Assembly: GCA_027296055.1 (NCBI GenBank)
Contig: JAPUJT010000036.1
Location: forward strand, 1-34,208
DNA: 34,208 nucleotides
Reading direction: 5' to 3'
DNA from: Planctomycetota bacterium
Lineage (GTDB): Bacteria > Planctomycetota > JAPUJT01
The notes beneath the pieces are model-generated. The model was not told where the DNA came from, did not search any database, and saw only the letters and a program-made list of their open reading frames with translations. Below, piece by piece: positions 1 to 7,447 of this stretch (the stretch's first letter is position 1; each line of letters starts with the position of its first letter). Both the position numbers and the translations under genes were made by a program.

Positions 1-547
1 TCGCTTTTCCGTATCGGCCCGTCTCGTTCAGCACACGGACGAGCAACAGGATGGCTGACAGGTCGCCGGGCGCTTCCTCGAGACCGGCGCGGATCTGCCG
101 TTCCGCTTCGGCGTATTCCCCACCACGGATCAGGACGTCGAGCGAGACCTCGGGCGGCGGCGACTCCGGCTCCACCTCGGGGACAGGACGCTCGGGGGCA
201 TCCGGGTCTCGCCGGATGACGACACGATTCTCGCGGACCTGGTACTCGAGCCCCGCGGAGGCGAGAAGCAGATCCAACGCCTCACCGAGGGGGAGGTTCA
301 CCACCTCTCCGCTGAGCTCGAACTCCTCGAGTCCGTCCTCCAGCTCGATATCCACTCCGGTTTCGCGGATCAACAGACCTATGACCTCGTCAATCAGCGT
401 GCCATCCGCTCGCAGGTTGACGCGACGCTCTCGCAGGAGGTCATCGACGGACTGGGCGTGCAGGGTAGATGCGGGAAGCAGGAGGATGCAGAGAATCGCA
501 ACGGAAACGCGTGAGAGAGAGGGCCTTGGGTGCACCATGAACCTCAT
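1..547 (-). CDS. Secreted STN-domain/TPR-like protein, C-terminus cut by window edge
   Basis: Reading the minus strand from an ATG at 547 gives an open frame that runs off the window after 182 codons. The N-terminus is basic followed by a hydrophobic stretch ending in LHAQ, a typical type I signal peptide. The next 75 residues resemble a secretin/TonB short N-terminal (STN) domain: one VDDLLRE...NLRADGTLIDEVIGLL-type helix-strand, then VDIELEDG and a pattern ending in YQVRENRVVIRR. A Pro/Glu-rich linker follows, then a helical segment (LIRGGEYAEAERQIRAGLEEA) that looks like the first TPR-like repeat. An inner in-frame ATG lies at 538; I prefer 547 because a GAGGG motif sits 8 to 10 bases before it. 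Divergent from the RNase HII-like gene. The role is unknown; an envelope or secretion-related job is inference. Confidence 0.7.
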   Translation of the reverse strand, partial: MRFMVHPRPSLSRVSVAILCILLLPASTLHAQSVDDLLRERRVNLRADGTLIDEVIGLLIRETGVDIELEDGLEEFELSGEVVNLPLGEALDLLLASAGLEYQVRENRVVIRRDPDAPERPVPEVEPESPPPEVSLDVLIRGGEYAEAERQIRAGLEEAPGDLSAILLLVRVLNETGRYGKA

Positions 548-586
548 ACTAGATGACCCTCAGGGGCGAGGCCACTCTCTTTCCAT

Positions 587-616
587 TTGATCGAAAGGGG
601 GATGGCCGCCTAGAAT
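587..616 (+). promoter_or_regulatory. Sigma70-type promoter for the RNase HII-like gene
   Basis: TTGATC at 587-592 and TAGAAT at 611-616 with an 18-base spacer, 43 bases before the start codon at 660. Confidence 0.5.
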
Positions 617-659
617 CGGCCAACCCCCTGGGCGCCGAGACCCGGGACGAGGCCATGCC

Positions 660-1616
660 ATGGCATTTCTCATTGGACTCGATGAGGCCGGATACGGACC
701 TACGCTGGGCCCTCTCGTCGTGGCTGCCACGTCCTTCCGATTCGAGGAGGCCGGCTCGCCGGACCCGGGGGACCTCTGGACTCTCCTCAGCCGATCCGTC
801 ACGCGACAACCTCGGCGCGGGGATCGGCGCATCCCGATCGCCGACAGCAAGGTGATCTTCAGCCCCCACAAGGGCCTCTCGAACCTCGAGGAAGCGGTCC
901 TGGCCGCCACCCTGGCCTCGCGACCCGTCCCGACAGCAAGCCTGCCCGGGCTCCTCGGGTTGGACGCCGTCGAGGAAGATTCCCAGTACCCCTGGTATCG
1001 GCACTCGTCGTGCCGGCTCCCGATCGAAGGAGACCTGCTGCGCATCCGTCCTCGCTCGGATCGGCTGGCCGCGGACCTGGATCGCCAGGGGGGAGCCTAC
1101 CTGGGGGCTCATGTCCTCTCCATCGAGGCCGGGGAGTTCAACCAGGGCCTCGTGGGGGAGGGGAACAAATCTGTCGTCCTCTTCGCCGCCTGGAGTCGTC
1201 TGCTCCGCCGATGCCTCGACTCCGTTCGTGACGAGCCGGTCAGGGTGATGGCGGATCGCCACGGGGGTCGAAAGTCGTATCTACCTCTCTTGCGCCGCTA
1301 CCTCGATGATCTCGAACCTCGACGAGTTCGCGAGGAGGTGGAGAGGTCGGAGTACACGCTCGCGGGCGGTCGGGTAAGAATCGTGTTCCAGGTGCGAGCC
1401 GAGACGGAGAGTCTTCCTGTGGCCCTCGCCTCCATGATCGCCAAGTATGTTCGCGAGGTCCGGATGGGGCTGTTCAACCGATTCTGGGCCAGCCGCATCG
1501 AGGATCTGCGACCCACATCCGGCTACCCTGTGGACGCGCGACGATTCCTGAGCGACATCCGCCCGTCGTTGAGAGCGCTCCGGATCCCCAGGGCCCGTCT
1601 CGTTCGTGGAAGCTAG
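660..1616 (+). CDS. RNase HII-like nuclease-fold protein (divergent, enlarged)
   Basis: The N-terminus IGLDEAGYGPTLGPLVVAAT matches the RNase HII motif that carries the first two catalytic acids (here Asp8 and Glu9). Further family landmarks follow in order: ADSKVIF (61-67, like DSKKL), SIEAGEFN (154-161, like the IDxxN region), VMADRHGG with Asp199 in the third acidic position, and PVALASMIAKYVRE (253-266, like the AAASILAKVTRD helix) with Glu250 near the place of the last catalytic Asp. At 318 residues it is over 100 longer than ordinary RNase HII, the extra length lying between the first and third motifs. By family logic it may cut RNA in RNA:DNA hybrids, but the replaced acid and the insert leave substrate unsure. 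It has its own upstream promoter; an acgagg motif before 660 is a weak ribosome site. Confidence 0.75.
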   Translation: MAFLIGLDEAGYGPTLGPLVVAATSFRFEEAGSPDPGDLWTLLSRSVTRQPRRGDRRIPIADSKVIFSPHKGLSNLEEAVLAATLASRPVPTASLPGLLGLDAVEEDSQYPWYRHSSCRLPIEGDLLRIRPRSDRLAADLDRQGGAYLGAHVLSIEAGEFNQGLVGEGNKSVVLFAAWSRLLRRCLDSVRDEPVRVMADRHGGRKSYLPLLRRYLDDLEPRRVREEVERSEYTLAGGRVRIVFQVRAETESLPVALASMIAKYVREVRMGLFNRFWASRIEDLRPTSGYPVDARRFLSDIRPSLRALRIPRARLVRGS

Positions 1617-1631
1617 CGTGAGCCGTCCCGC

Positions 1632-1658
1632 CTCAGGGTGCGGTAACGGCCCCCTGAG
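1632..1658 (+). terminator. Possible weak terminator hairpin after the RNase HII-like gene
   Basis: CTCAGGG at 1632-1638 pairs perfectly with CCCTGAG at 1652-1658 across a 13-base loop. No clean T-run follows, so termination is uncertain. A second small hairpin (GGGG, 1667-1670, with CCCC, 1677-1680) abuts the next promoter. Confidence 0.3.
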
Positions 1659-1680
1659 CCGTATTTGGGGCAAAAACCCC

Positions 1681-1710
1681 TTGACCCGACGCTTGGAGCC
1701 CCAGTAGGAT
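1681..1710 (+). promoter_or_regulatory. Sigma70-type promoter for the PD40 lipoprotein
   Basis: TTGACC at 1681-1686 and TAGGAT at 1705-1710, spacer 18. The mRNA would start near 1717, which excludes the upstream in-frame ATG at 1709 as a start. Confidence 0.55.
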
Positions 1711-1780
1711 GCCCCCCCATTCGTTACCGATAGACCCCACACGCCCCGAGGAGAAGACCGAAATCTCGAAGGAGGGAAAG

Positions 1781-3328
1781 ATGCGGACGGCGGCTCTAGT
1801 CGTCGCGGCGTTCAGCGCCGTTTTGTTGTCCGGTTGTGGTTGTACACCTGCCGAGGCTGATTTCTACACGTCCAGACCGAAGCTCACCTGGGAAACTGCT
1901 CCGGGCAGCACCTCCTATGTCGAGTGTTGGGACTATGACACGGGAGAGGCCATCTTCGAAAAGGAGGGGTACAAGAGGGACTCCTGGCGGCCGGAAGACG
2001 ATCTCGAGTTCGAGCACACCTATCGGATCGAAGTGGTCGACGACGAGACCGGAGAGCACACCCTCTGCGGCGTATTCGATGTGGATTTCCAGACCGCCAC
2101 CCTGCTCTCGCCGCTCAACGAAGCCGAGGTCTGGTCGATGGAACCCGAGCTCCAGTGGGAGATCGCCGACCATCCCTGGCCGGAGGCGCGTTACTCCATC
2201 CAGATCTCTCTCCGCGAGGACTTCAAGGACGTCTACTGGTACCCGAAGGCGGTAGGAGGACCGGGTCTGGAGAAACATTTCATCGGGGTCGATCAGACGC
2301 CGGGGACCGAGGACGACATTGATTTCGTCAGCATCGAGTGCGATCGGGTCCTCGAGGCGGAGAGAGAGTATTTCTGGAGGGTGAGGGTGGAGTATTTCAA
2401 GGGATCTCGTCCGCTGGGAAAGGGCGACTGGAGCGAGACGCGCCAGTTCTTCATTCCTCCCCAGCCGACCGGCGAGGTGATGCAGGACCTGGTCCGCCTC
2501 ACCACCGAGGATACCCAGGACAAGCATCCCGACATCTCGAACGCCTTCGACCTCGTCTACGAGGCGCATACCTCCCCGGGGTTGTCCCAGATTCACATCA
2601 AGCGCGGAAGGCGGCAGGTGAACAAGATCGAATTCGATCCTGGCGTGGAGCGCTTCAGCACGGGCGACAGCATCGATCGGTCCCCGGACTGGGACTCCAG
2701 GGGCGAGGGAGTCGCCTACTCCTCCAACCGTACGGGCAGCATCTACCGCATCCTGTACAAGAAGACCGGATCGGGAGGTCATCAGGAGATCACTTCAACC
2801 AGCCGCGTGGATTCGGAGACGCCCGAGTACTCGCCCGATGGGGCGAAGCTCGCCTACGTCGAGCATGATCAGGGGGGGATTCCACACATCTGGGTGATCG
2901 ACAGCGATGGAAGCAAACCGACGAAGATAACCGAAGGACGTCACCCTTCCTGGTCGAACGACGGAAGCCGGATAGCCTACGTGCTCGATAACCGAGCGGG
3001 GGGGCGCAAGGGCGAGCTGAACCCCACGAACATCTGGGTCTGGGACAAGAACACCGACACGAGGACACAGATCACCGACACCGGGTCCAACCTGCATCCG
3101 GCCTGGTCCCAGGGCGACCGCAAGATCGCCTTCTCTTCCAATCGTTCCGGGAACTGGGACATCTGGGAGATCGAATCGAAGGGTGGAGGGGAACTGCGAC
3201 AACTCACCAACTACCTGGGGACCGACACGCAGCCGGTCTGGACGCCGGACGGGGAGCACCTCGCCTTCTCATCCACCCGGCTTTCGAAGGACTACAACAT
3301 CTGGATGGGGCGCGTCCCCCCTCCATAG
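1781..3328 (+). CDS. Lipoprotein with TolB/PD40-type beta-propeller repeats
   Basis: The frame is open from 1709, but ATG 1781 is chosen: it follows a strong GGAGG ribosome site and begins a lipoprotein signal (MRTAALVV...LLSGC, lipobox LSGC). The mature 515-residue precursor has two fibronectin-III-like stretches (LTWETAPGSTSYVECWD; LQWEIADHP...YSIQIS), then at least five WD40-like PD40 blades with the typical P-x-W/Y-S-x-D-G-x-x-[IL]-A-[YF] pattern, for example ETPEYSPDGAKLAYV, HPAWSQGDRKIAFSSNRSG and QPVWTPDGEHLAFSSTR. TolB-like propellers usually act as periplasmic or outer-membrane binding platforms. No partner genes such as tolQRA or pal are in the window, so this is not TolB itself; the ligand is unknown. 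Its 3' end faces aroK with a 10-base gap. Confidence 0.8.
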   Translation: MRTAALVVAAFSAVLLSGCGCTPAEADFYTSRPKLTWETAPGSTSYVECWDYDTGEAIFEKEGYKRDSWRPEDDLEFEHTYRIEVVDDETGEHTLCGVFDVDFQTATLLSPLNEAEVWSMEPELQWEIADHPWPEARYSIQISLREDFKDVYWYPKAVGGPGLEKHFIGVDQTPGTEDDIDFVSIECDRVLEAEREYFWRVRVEYFKGSRPLGKGDWSETRQFFIPPQPTGEVMQDLVRLTTEDTQDKHPDISNAFDLVYEAHTSPGLSQIHIKRGRRQVNKIEFDPGVERFSTGDSIDRSPDWDSRGEGVAYSSNRTGSIYRILYKKTGSGGHQEITSTSRVDSETPEYSPDGAKLAYVEHDQGGIPHIWVIDSDGSKPTKITEGRHPSWSNDGSRIAYVLDNRAGGRKGELNPTNIWVWDKNTDTRTQITDTGSNLHPAWSQGDRKIAFSSNRSGNWDIWEIESKGGGELRQLTNYLGTDTQPVWTPDGEHLAFSSTRLSKDYNIWMGRVPPP

Positions 3329-3338
3329 CCGGCTGGGC

Positions 3339-3983
3339 TCAACCCTCACGTGGAAAATTGTCCCCCGTCGAATCCCCACGTCGCAGCGGCCGCTTCTTTT
3401 TTGTCCTGTCGGACGATCGATCCCGTGTGAGCCTGCGCCTGCCCGCCCCGTTCTCTTTCTTCGGTGGCTGGACGTCCCGAAGCTTGATGATCTCTTCCAC
3501 GATCTCCTCGGGCGGTCGATCGACCGCGGGGATCGTGAAGTCCGCCGCCTCCTTGTAGAACCTCTCCCTGCGGGTCATCAGTTCCCGCGCCTCTTCCAGC
3601 ACATCGTCACGCGTGAGGGGGGGCCGGGAGGCCGACGCCGCGGGGTCGCTCTCCATCCGTTTCTTCACTTCTTCAGGCGTGATCTGGAGGAAAAAGAGCC
3701 TCCCCTTTTTTTTCAGGCTGGAGACGTTCTTCCCGCGGCAGACTCCACCTCCGCCGACGGCGATGACCTTCCCGTCGCCACCGCTGATCTCCTCGATCAC
3801 CTCGGATTCGAGCCGGCGGAACTCTCCCTCTCCCCCTTCTTCGAATATCCGGGGGATCGGCATCTTTGCCTTCGCCTCGACGAGCTTGTCCGTGTCGAAG
3901 AAACGCATTCCGAGCCGGTCGGCCACCATCCGGCCGACGGTTGTCTTTCCTGCGCAACGATAACCTATCAAGACCAGGTGCAT
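3339..3983 (-). CDS. aroK: Shikimate kinase
   Basis: Phosphorylates shikimate at the 3-hydroxyl in the chorismate pathway, in the cytoplasm. All core motifs are present: Walker A GYRCAGKTT near the N-terminus, the shikimate-binding Asp in FFDTDK, the EGEFRRLES arginine motif, the AVGGGGV loop and an SRPPL lid arginine. At 214 residues it is 35 to 40 longer than usual because of a Lys/Arg-rich tail after position 175, which may be disordered. A GGGAG site precedes ATG 3983, and a TATAAT-type promoter lies upstream on the minus strand. It is not in an operon here; aroB and the end of aroC lie about 30 kb away at the other edge of the window. Confidence 0.92.
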   Translation of the reverse strand: MHLVLIGYRCAGKTTVGRMVADRLGMRFFDTDKLVEAKAKMPIPRIFEEGGEGEFRRLESEVIEEISGGDGKVIAVGGGGVCRGKNVSSLKKKGRLFFLQITPEEVKKRMESDPAASASRPPLTRDDVLEEARELMTRRERFYKEAADFTIPAVDRPPEEIVEEIIKLRDVQPPKKENGAGRRRLTRDRSSDRTKKKRPLRRGDSTGDNFPREG

Positions 3984-4037
3984 GACCGTCTCCCATTGTG
4001 ATGAGGCCCGGATGACCGCGTCGGACCTTCAGCTCCG

Positions 4038-4065
4038 ATTATAGGGCTATGTGGCATCGGGACAA
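4038..4065 (-). promoter_or_regulatory. Promoter for aroK
   Basis: On the minus strand, TTGTCC (4065-4060) and a perfect TATAAT (4043-4038) with a 16-base spacer, 55 bases before the aroK start. Confidence 0.5.
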
Positions 4066-4098
4066 ACGGAAAAGGGAGAGCGTGACGTCTGAATCCGC

Positions 4099-4128
4099 TT
4101 GACCACTCTCCCGAGGGTCGGGTACAAT
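4099..4128 (+). promoter_or_regulatory. Promoter for the PilZ gene
   Basis: TTGACC at 4099-4104 and TACAAT at 4123-4128 with an 18-base spacer. The leader to ATG 4269 would be about 135 bases. Confidence 0.55.
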
Positions 4129-4268
4129 CGAGTGGTCTCTATCCGCTTGGGCTGGAACGACTTGCCCGGTCGGTGAAAGGCCCTTTGCTTTCATTGTGGC
4201 TTGATTGTGACTGCATTGTGCCTTCAGGATTGCGCCTCTATGGGGGGGCCGAGGGGAGGTCTGATCCG

Positions 4269-4664
4269 ATGGCGTTCTCCTACGAGAACGAGCGCCGGGA
4301 ATTCGTTCGAATCCGGGTCGATGTGCCGGTCCGATACAAGTTCCTCAGCCGCACGGTCGACGTCCCCGAGGATCAGATTTTCGAGGGAACGACGCGCGAC
4401 ATCTCGGGAAGCGGTCTGCTCCTCGTGGGGAAGGTCCCGAACCTCGAGTGGCTCCCCCTGCTCCTGATGGAGAAGATCGTCATAGGGATCAATATCCTCC
4501 TCCCCTCGCACAATACCCCGATCAAGGCCCTCACACGGACCGGCTGGCTGGAGGCGATGAGGGAGCGGGACGACAGGTGCCGTATGGGATTGAAGTTCAA
4601 AGAGATCACCCGCGAGAGTCAGGACGACATCCTGAAATACGTGATCAAGTCGCAATTGAAGTGA
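4269..4664 (+). CDS. PilZ-domain protein, probable c-di-GMP receptor
   Basis: 131 residues. The N-terminus ENERREFVRIRVDVPVRY carries the RxxxR c-di-GMP motif, and GTTRDISGSGLLLVG carries the D-x-S-x-x-G motif, both in PilZ order and spacing. A second half, SHNTPIKALTRTGWLEAMR...CRMGLKFKEIT, completes the six-stranded PilZ barrel. The open frame extends up to 4173, but ATG 4269 is preferred: it has a GGGGAGG ribosome site 8 to 9 bases upstream and begins where PilZ homology begins. A single-domain PilZ protein probably relays c-di-GMP to a partner. It is followed, after about 150 bases and a separate promoter, by the membrane coiled-coil gene of the actin-like module, so a link between c-di-GMP and that module is possible but only inferred. 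Confidence 0.88.
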   Translation: MAFSYENERREFVRIRVDVPVRYKFLSRTVDVPEDQIFEGTTRDISGSGLLLVGKVPNLEWLPLLLMEKIVIGINILLPSHNTPIKALTRTGWLEAMRERDDRCRMGLKFKEITRESQDDILKYVIKSQLK

Positions 4665-4710
4665 CGGCCTTTCCTTGCCGATCCCGAGGAATCCACACGG
4701 GAAGCTGCGG

Positions 4711-4738
4711 TTGATTTTGACGAGATCTGTCCTATGAT
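4711..4738 (+). promoter_or_regulatory. Promoter for the membrane coiled-coil gene
   Basis: TTGATT at 4711-4716 and TATGAT at 4733-4738, spacer 16. The transcript would begin near 4745, after the in-frame ATG at 4742, which supports the later start at 4817. Confidence 0.45.
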
Positions 4739-4816
4739 TTCATGGAAGGTAAGTTGGCCTCTTCGGGCACGCAGGCGCGGCGCCTCTCGAGGTCTCAGAG
4801 TTGGAGGTTTTCCCGA

Positions 4817-6274
4817 ATGAGTAGGCGATTCGGAATCGTTCTCGCCAGGATCCCGATCTTCCCTCTGGCCGTCCTGATCACGGTCGGGCTGTTTCCCCTG
4901 GGATGCGTCGCGACTCTGGACGGCGGGTACGGGGAAACTATGGTCGTCCAGGGCGACTCCGATGCGCGCCGGCGTAGGCCGAGAGTCTCGTCGACGAAGA
5001 GGCCCACGGACCGAGCGAGTCGGAGCGGCAGTCAGGATACCACGCGTCCGACCCTGAAATTATCGACATCCGCGGACAGGCCTGCCATCCGAAAGCCAGG
5101 GACCCTTCAGTCTGATGTAGGCCAGCCATCAGCAGCTCAACAGAAGATCATCCAGGATCTCCGCGCCGATGTGGCCCAGAAGAATAAACAGATCTCCTCA
5201 CTTGAATCTCGAGTCAAGGCTCTCGGGAGTGGAGCCGGCGACGGAGATGCGGCCGCCCAGATCCAGGTCCTGGTCGAGGAGAGGGATGCAGCGAAGGAGG
5301 CCCTGGATGCCTCCACGGCGGAGCTCGAGGCGAACCGGGCGAGCCATGACCAGAAGATCCTCGACCTGGAGGGGCGGATCAACGAACTTTCCGGATCGGA
5401 GGGGGGCGTTGACGTCGCCAAGCTGATCGAGGAACGAGACACCGCTGTCAGGGAGCGGGATGACATCGTGGATGAGCTGGATGCGATGCAGATGATCAAG
5501 GGCCAGATGGAGAGCGATATCCAGGAGCTTTCCGAGGAGAAGAGCGAGTGGGATGAGCGCCTCGGCGCGGTGCAGACGGGTAAGGAAGCCGTCGAGCAGG
5601 AGCTGGCGGACTTCAAGGGAGAGCGGGATGGCATCGTGAAGGAGCGCGACGACCTGGCGGTCCAGGTCAACCAGCTTCAGGGAGATCTCGATCTCGCGAA
5701 GAAGGCCTCCTCCCAGGCGGATGACGCGACCAAGAGCGGGCTCAAAGCTCTTCAGTCGGAGTTCGGCAAATTCAAGACGGAGGTAACTCCCAAATCCGTC
5801 AAGAGGGCGACAAGCGTCGGCCTCCTGGGATTTCTCGTGGGAATCGGCGCTCTCGGCTTTGCCGTTTTTCTCTTCTTCACGATACGAGGGCTGAGACAGC
5901 ATATAGATATGGTCCAGGCCCACTCCGCAGGCGCGCTGGATCCGGCCGAGATCGAGGAGATCATCGGAGCGCGGGTAGCCGATATGGCGGCGGACATGGG
6001 AACGATGGGTGCCGGAGGGTCGGAGATCGAGGGTTTGGTTGGCACCAACGTCAAGAAGACTCTGAAGAAGGAGCTGAAATCGGAAGGCTTCCAGAATTTC
6101 GTCAAGCAGATCGTCGCACAGAGCGGCGGTGGTGGTGGCGGCGGAGAAGGCGGCGGCCTCAACCCGGGAGAGGTCAAGGTGATGGTGGACAATCAGTTCC
6201 GCGCGATCACGACCTACCTGAAGAACGAGGCCGTTCCGAAGATGGTGGAGGATATCCTCCGGAAGAAGAAGTAG
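4817..6274 (+). CDS. Membrane-anchored coiled-coil protein of the actin-like module
   Basis: No named family recognised. ATG 4817 is chosen over 4742 because GGAGG lies 9 bases upstream and the promoter's start point falls after 4742. The 485-residue protein starts with a hydrophobic signal or anchor ending in LFPLGC (Cys30; a poor lipobox because of the Pro). Low-complexity basic sequence follows, then about 200 residues of heptad-rich coiled coil (roughly 108-315), a clear membrane helix at about 334-357 (GLLGFLVGIGALGFAVFLFF), and a C-terminal part of about 125 residues with a Gly-rich linker near 435-448 and three similar short helices (EIEEIIG, EIEGLVG, EVKVMVD). The coil would lie in the periplasm and the tail in the cytoplasm. 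It precedes, with its own terminator between, a second coiled-coil gene and a MamK-like actin. A role anchoring the filament to the membrane is inference. Confidence 0.75.
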   Translation: MSRRFGIVLARIPIFPLAVLITVGLFPLGCVATLDGGYGETMVVQGDSDARRRRPRVSSTKRPTDRASRSGSQDTTRPTLKLSTSADRPAIRKPGTLQSDVGQPSAAQQKIIQDLRADVAQKNKQISSLESRVKALGSGAGDGDAAAQIQVLVEERDAAKEALDASTAELEANRASHDQKILDLEGRINELSGSEGGVDVAKLIEERDTAVRERDDIVDELDAMQMIKGQMESDIQELSEEKSEWDERLGAVQTGKEAVEQELADFKGERDGIVKERDDLAVQVNQLQGDLDLAKKASSQADDATKSGLKALQSEFGKFKTEVTPKSVKRATSVGLLGFLVGIGALGFAVFLFFTIRGLRQHIDMVQAHSAGALDPAEIEEIIGARVADMAADMGTMGAGGSEIEGLVGTNVKKTLKKELKSEGFQNFVKQIVAQSGGGGGGGEGGGLNPGEVKVMVDNQFRAITTYLKNEAVPKMVEDILRKKK

Positions 6275-6304
6275 CCGCCAGGAGAAGCCCCAGCAGACAC
6301 AGCG

Positions 6305-6332
6305 CGGGCGTCCGGAAACGGGCGCCCGTTTT
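6305..6332 (+). terminator. Strong intrinsic terminator
   Basis: A 10-bp stem (6305-6314 with 6319-6328, one G-U pair) closed by a GAAA tetraloop (6315-6318) and followed by TTTT. It ends the membrane coiled-coil unit. Confidence 0.85.
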
Positions 6333-6382
6333 CTATTTGTGACCCCGGCCCTGCCCCGAGACCGATTACTCCGAAATATCGC

Positions 6383-6411
6383 TTGACACCCCATATCTTG
6401 TGTCGTACTAT
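6383..6411 (+). promoter_or_regulatory. Near-consensus promoter for the coil-actin operon
   Basis: TTGACA at 6383-6388 (perfect) and TACTAT at 6406-6411 with a 17-base spacer. This is the best sigma70-like promoter in the window and suggests strong expression of the two genes that follow. Confidence 0.75.
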
Positions 6412-6464
6412 TCCCCGACAACAATATGTAGGGTCTCACGGCCCTCCCAGTCGGAGGTGAGCCT

Positions 6465-7376
6465 ATGTCGGTGTTCGGGAAGTCACAGCGTTATCTGGCG
6501 GTTCTTCAGAAAGTAAGCGACCTCGAGATGCGCCTCGAAACGGTCAAGACGGATGTGGACAGGCAAAGCCTCGTCCACCAGGCGGTCGAGGTCAACGCCC
6601 CCGACGAGGAGATCGCGGATCAGATCGAGCAACGCTTTCAGGCGGTCCTTCAGGACAACATCCCGACCCTCGTCGCGGAGGTTCGCAAGGCCCTCGAGCA
6701 AGAATGGGATCTGGAGGCGGTCATCGGCAAGGAGTTGTTCCGCCTGCTCGAGAATCACCTCCCGGAGCTGACAGCGAAGGAGCTCACGGAAGAAGAGGTT
6801 GCCTCCGTCACGGAAGAGGTGTCTGCCCGTGTCCGCCGCGAGGCCGACGGGATCGTCGAGGCGAAGTTGAGCCAGCTCCTTCCCCTGGTGGAAAGGGAGA
6901 ACGCCTCGGCGATTCGCGACGAGTTCCGACCCCGTGTCGATCAGCAGGGTGACGCGATCCGACGCCTCTGGGAGGACGTGACGCGGATCAAGACGTCGAT
7001 GCGCAAGCTCACCAAAGACATGGAGGCGGCCCTGGAGGCCGCCAAGGCCGAAGCGAGCGGCGGCGGACCGAACATGATCCCCGAGGACATGATGGGCCGC
7101 GCTTCGATCGAGAGCCTCGTCAACGAGCGGCTCCAGCTGGCCCTCGATGCAGGCGGGACGGCGCAAGAGCAGCGCATCTCGGGCGTGGAGGAGCGTATCA
7201 CGCAGATCGCCAAGGCCTTTGAAGCCAGCGACAAGCTCCTGAAGCCCAAGCCGGTCCGCACCCCCAAGGCGAAGCGCAGCGTGAGGCGCCCTTTCCGCGC
7301 CGACACGAAAGACAAGGATGATGAGGAGGTGCTCGAGGGGATCCTGAGCACGAAGCTAATCGTAAGAGGTAGGTAG
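6465..7376 (+). CDS. Soluble coiled-coil protein co-transcribed with the MamK-like actin
   Basis: No named family recognised. 303 residues with no signal peptide or membrane segment; strongly charged and almost wholly helical, with heptad-like sections at the N-terminus (VLQKVSDLEMRLETVKTDVD) and at about 155-200. A GGGPN linker follows, then a helix IESLVNERLQLALD and a basic patch KPVRTPKAKRSVRRPFR near 264-280. Short helices of the form xIExLVxxxLxxxL recur at about residues 49, 82 and 214 and resemble those in the tail of the membrane coiled-coil protein. ATG 6465 follows GGAGGTGA, an almost perfect ribosome site. It lies 71 bases upstream of the actin gene with no terminator between. A filament-binding adaptor or crosslinker is the natural guess. 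Confidence 0.75.
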   Translation: MSVFGKSQRYLAVLQKVSDLEMRLETVKTDVDRQSLVHQAVEVNAPDEEIADQIEQRFQAVLQDNIPTLVAEVRKALEQEWDLEAVIGKELFRLLENHLPELTAKELTEEEVASVTEEVSARVRREADGIVEAKLSQLLPLVERENASAIRDEFRPRVDQQGDAIRRLWEDVTRIKTSMRKLTKDMEAALEAAKAEASGGGPNMIPEDMMGRASIESLVNERLQLALDAGGTAQEQRISGVEERITQIAKAFEASDKLLKPKPVRTPKAKRSVRRPFRADTKDKDDEEVLEGILSTKLIVRGR

Positions 7377-7447
7377 AGTCCTGGCCCCTCGGGAACGACC
7401 CGCGGGGAAGAGTACCGGGAGAACTCGAAAAGAATCGGAGGAGACGG

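Noticed and set aside
4742..4816. ATG 4742 as start of the membrane coiled-coil protein
   Set aside because: The -10 box ends at 4738, so the transcript would begin after this codon, and it lacks a ribosome site; ATG 4817 has GGAGG 9 bases upstream.
6120..6165. Poly-glycine tract as an assembly artefact
   Set aside because: It lies in frame between well-formed helical segments, and the codons vary (ggc, ggt, gga), which fits a real flexible linker.
5198..6439. A 413-codon minus-strand frame opposite the membrane coiled-coil gene
   Set aside because: Runs across the intrinsic terminator and promoter at 6305-6411 and has no recognisable domain; shadow of heptad codons.
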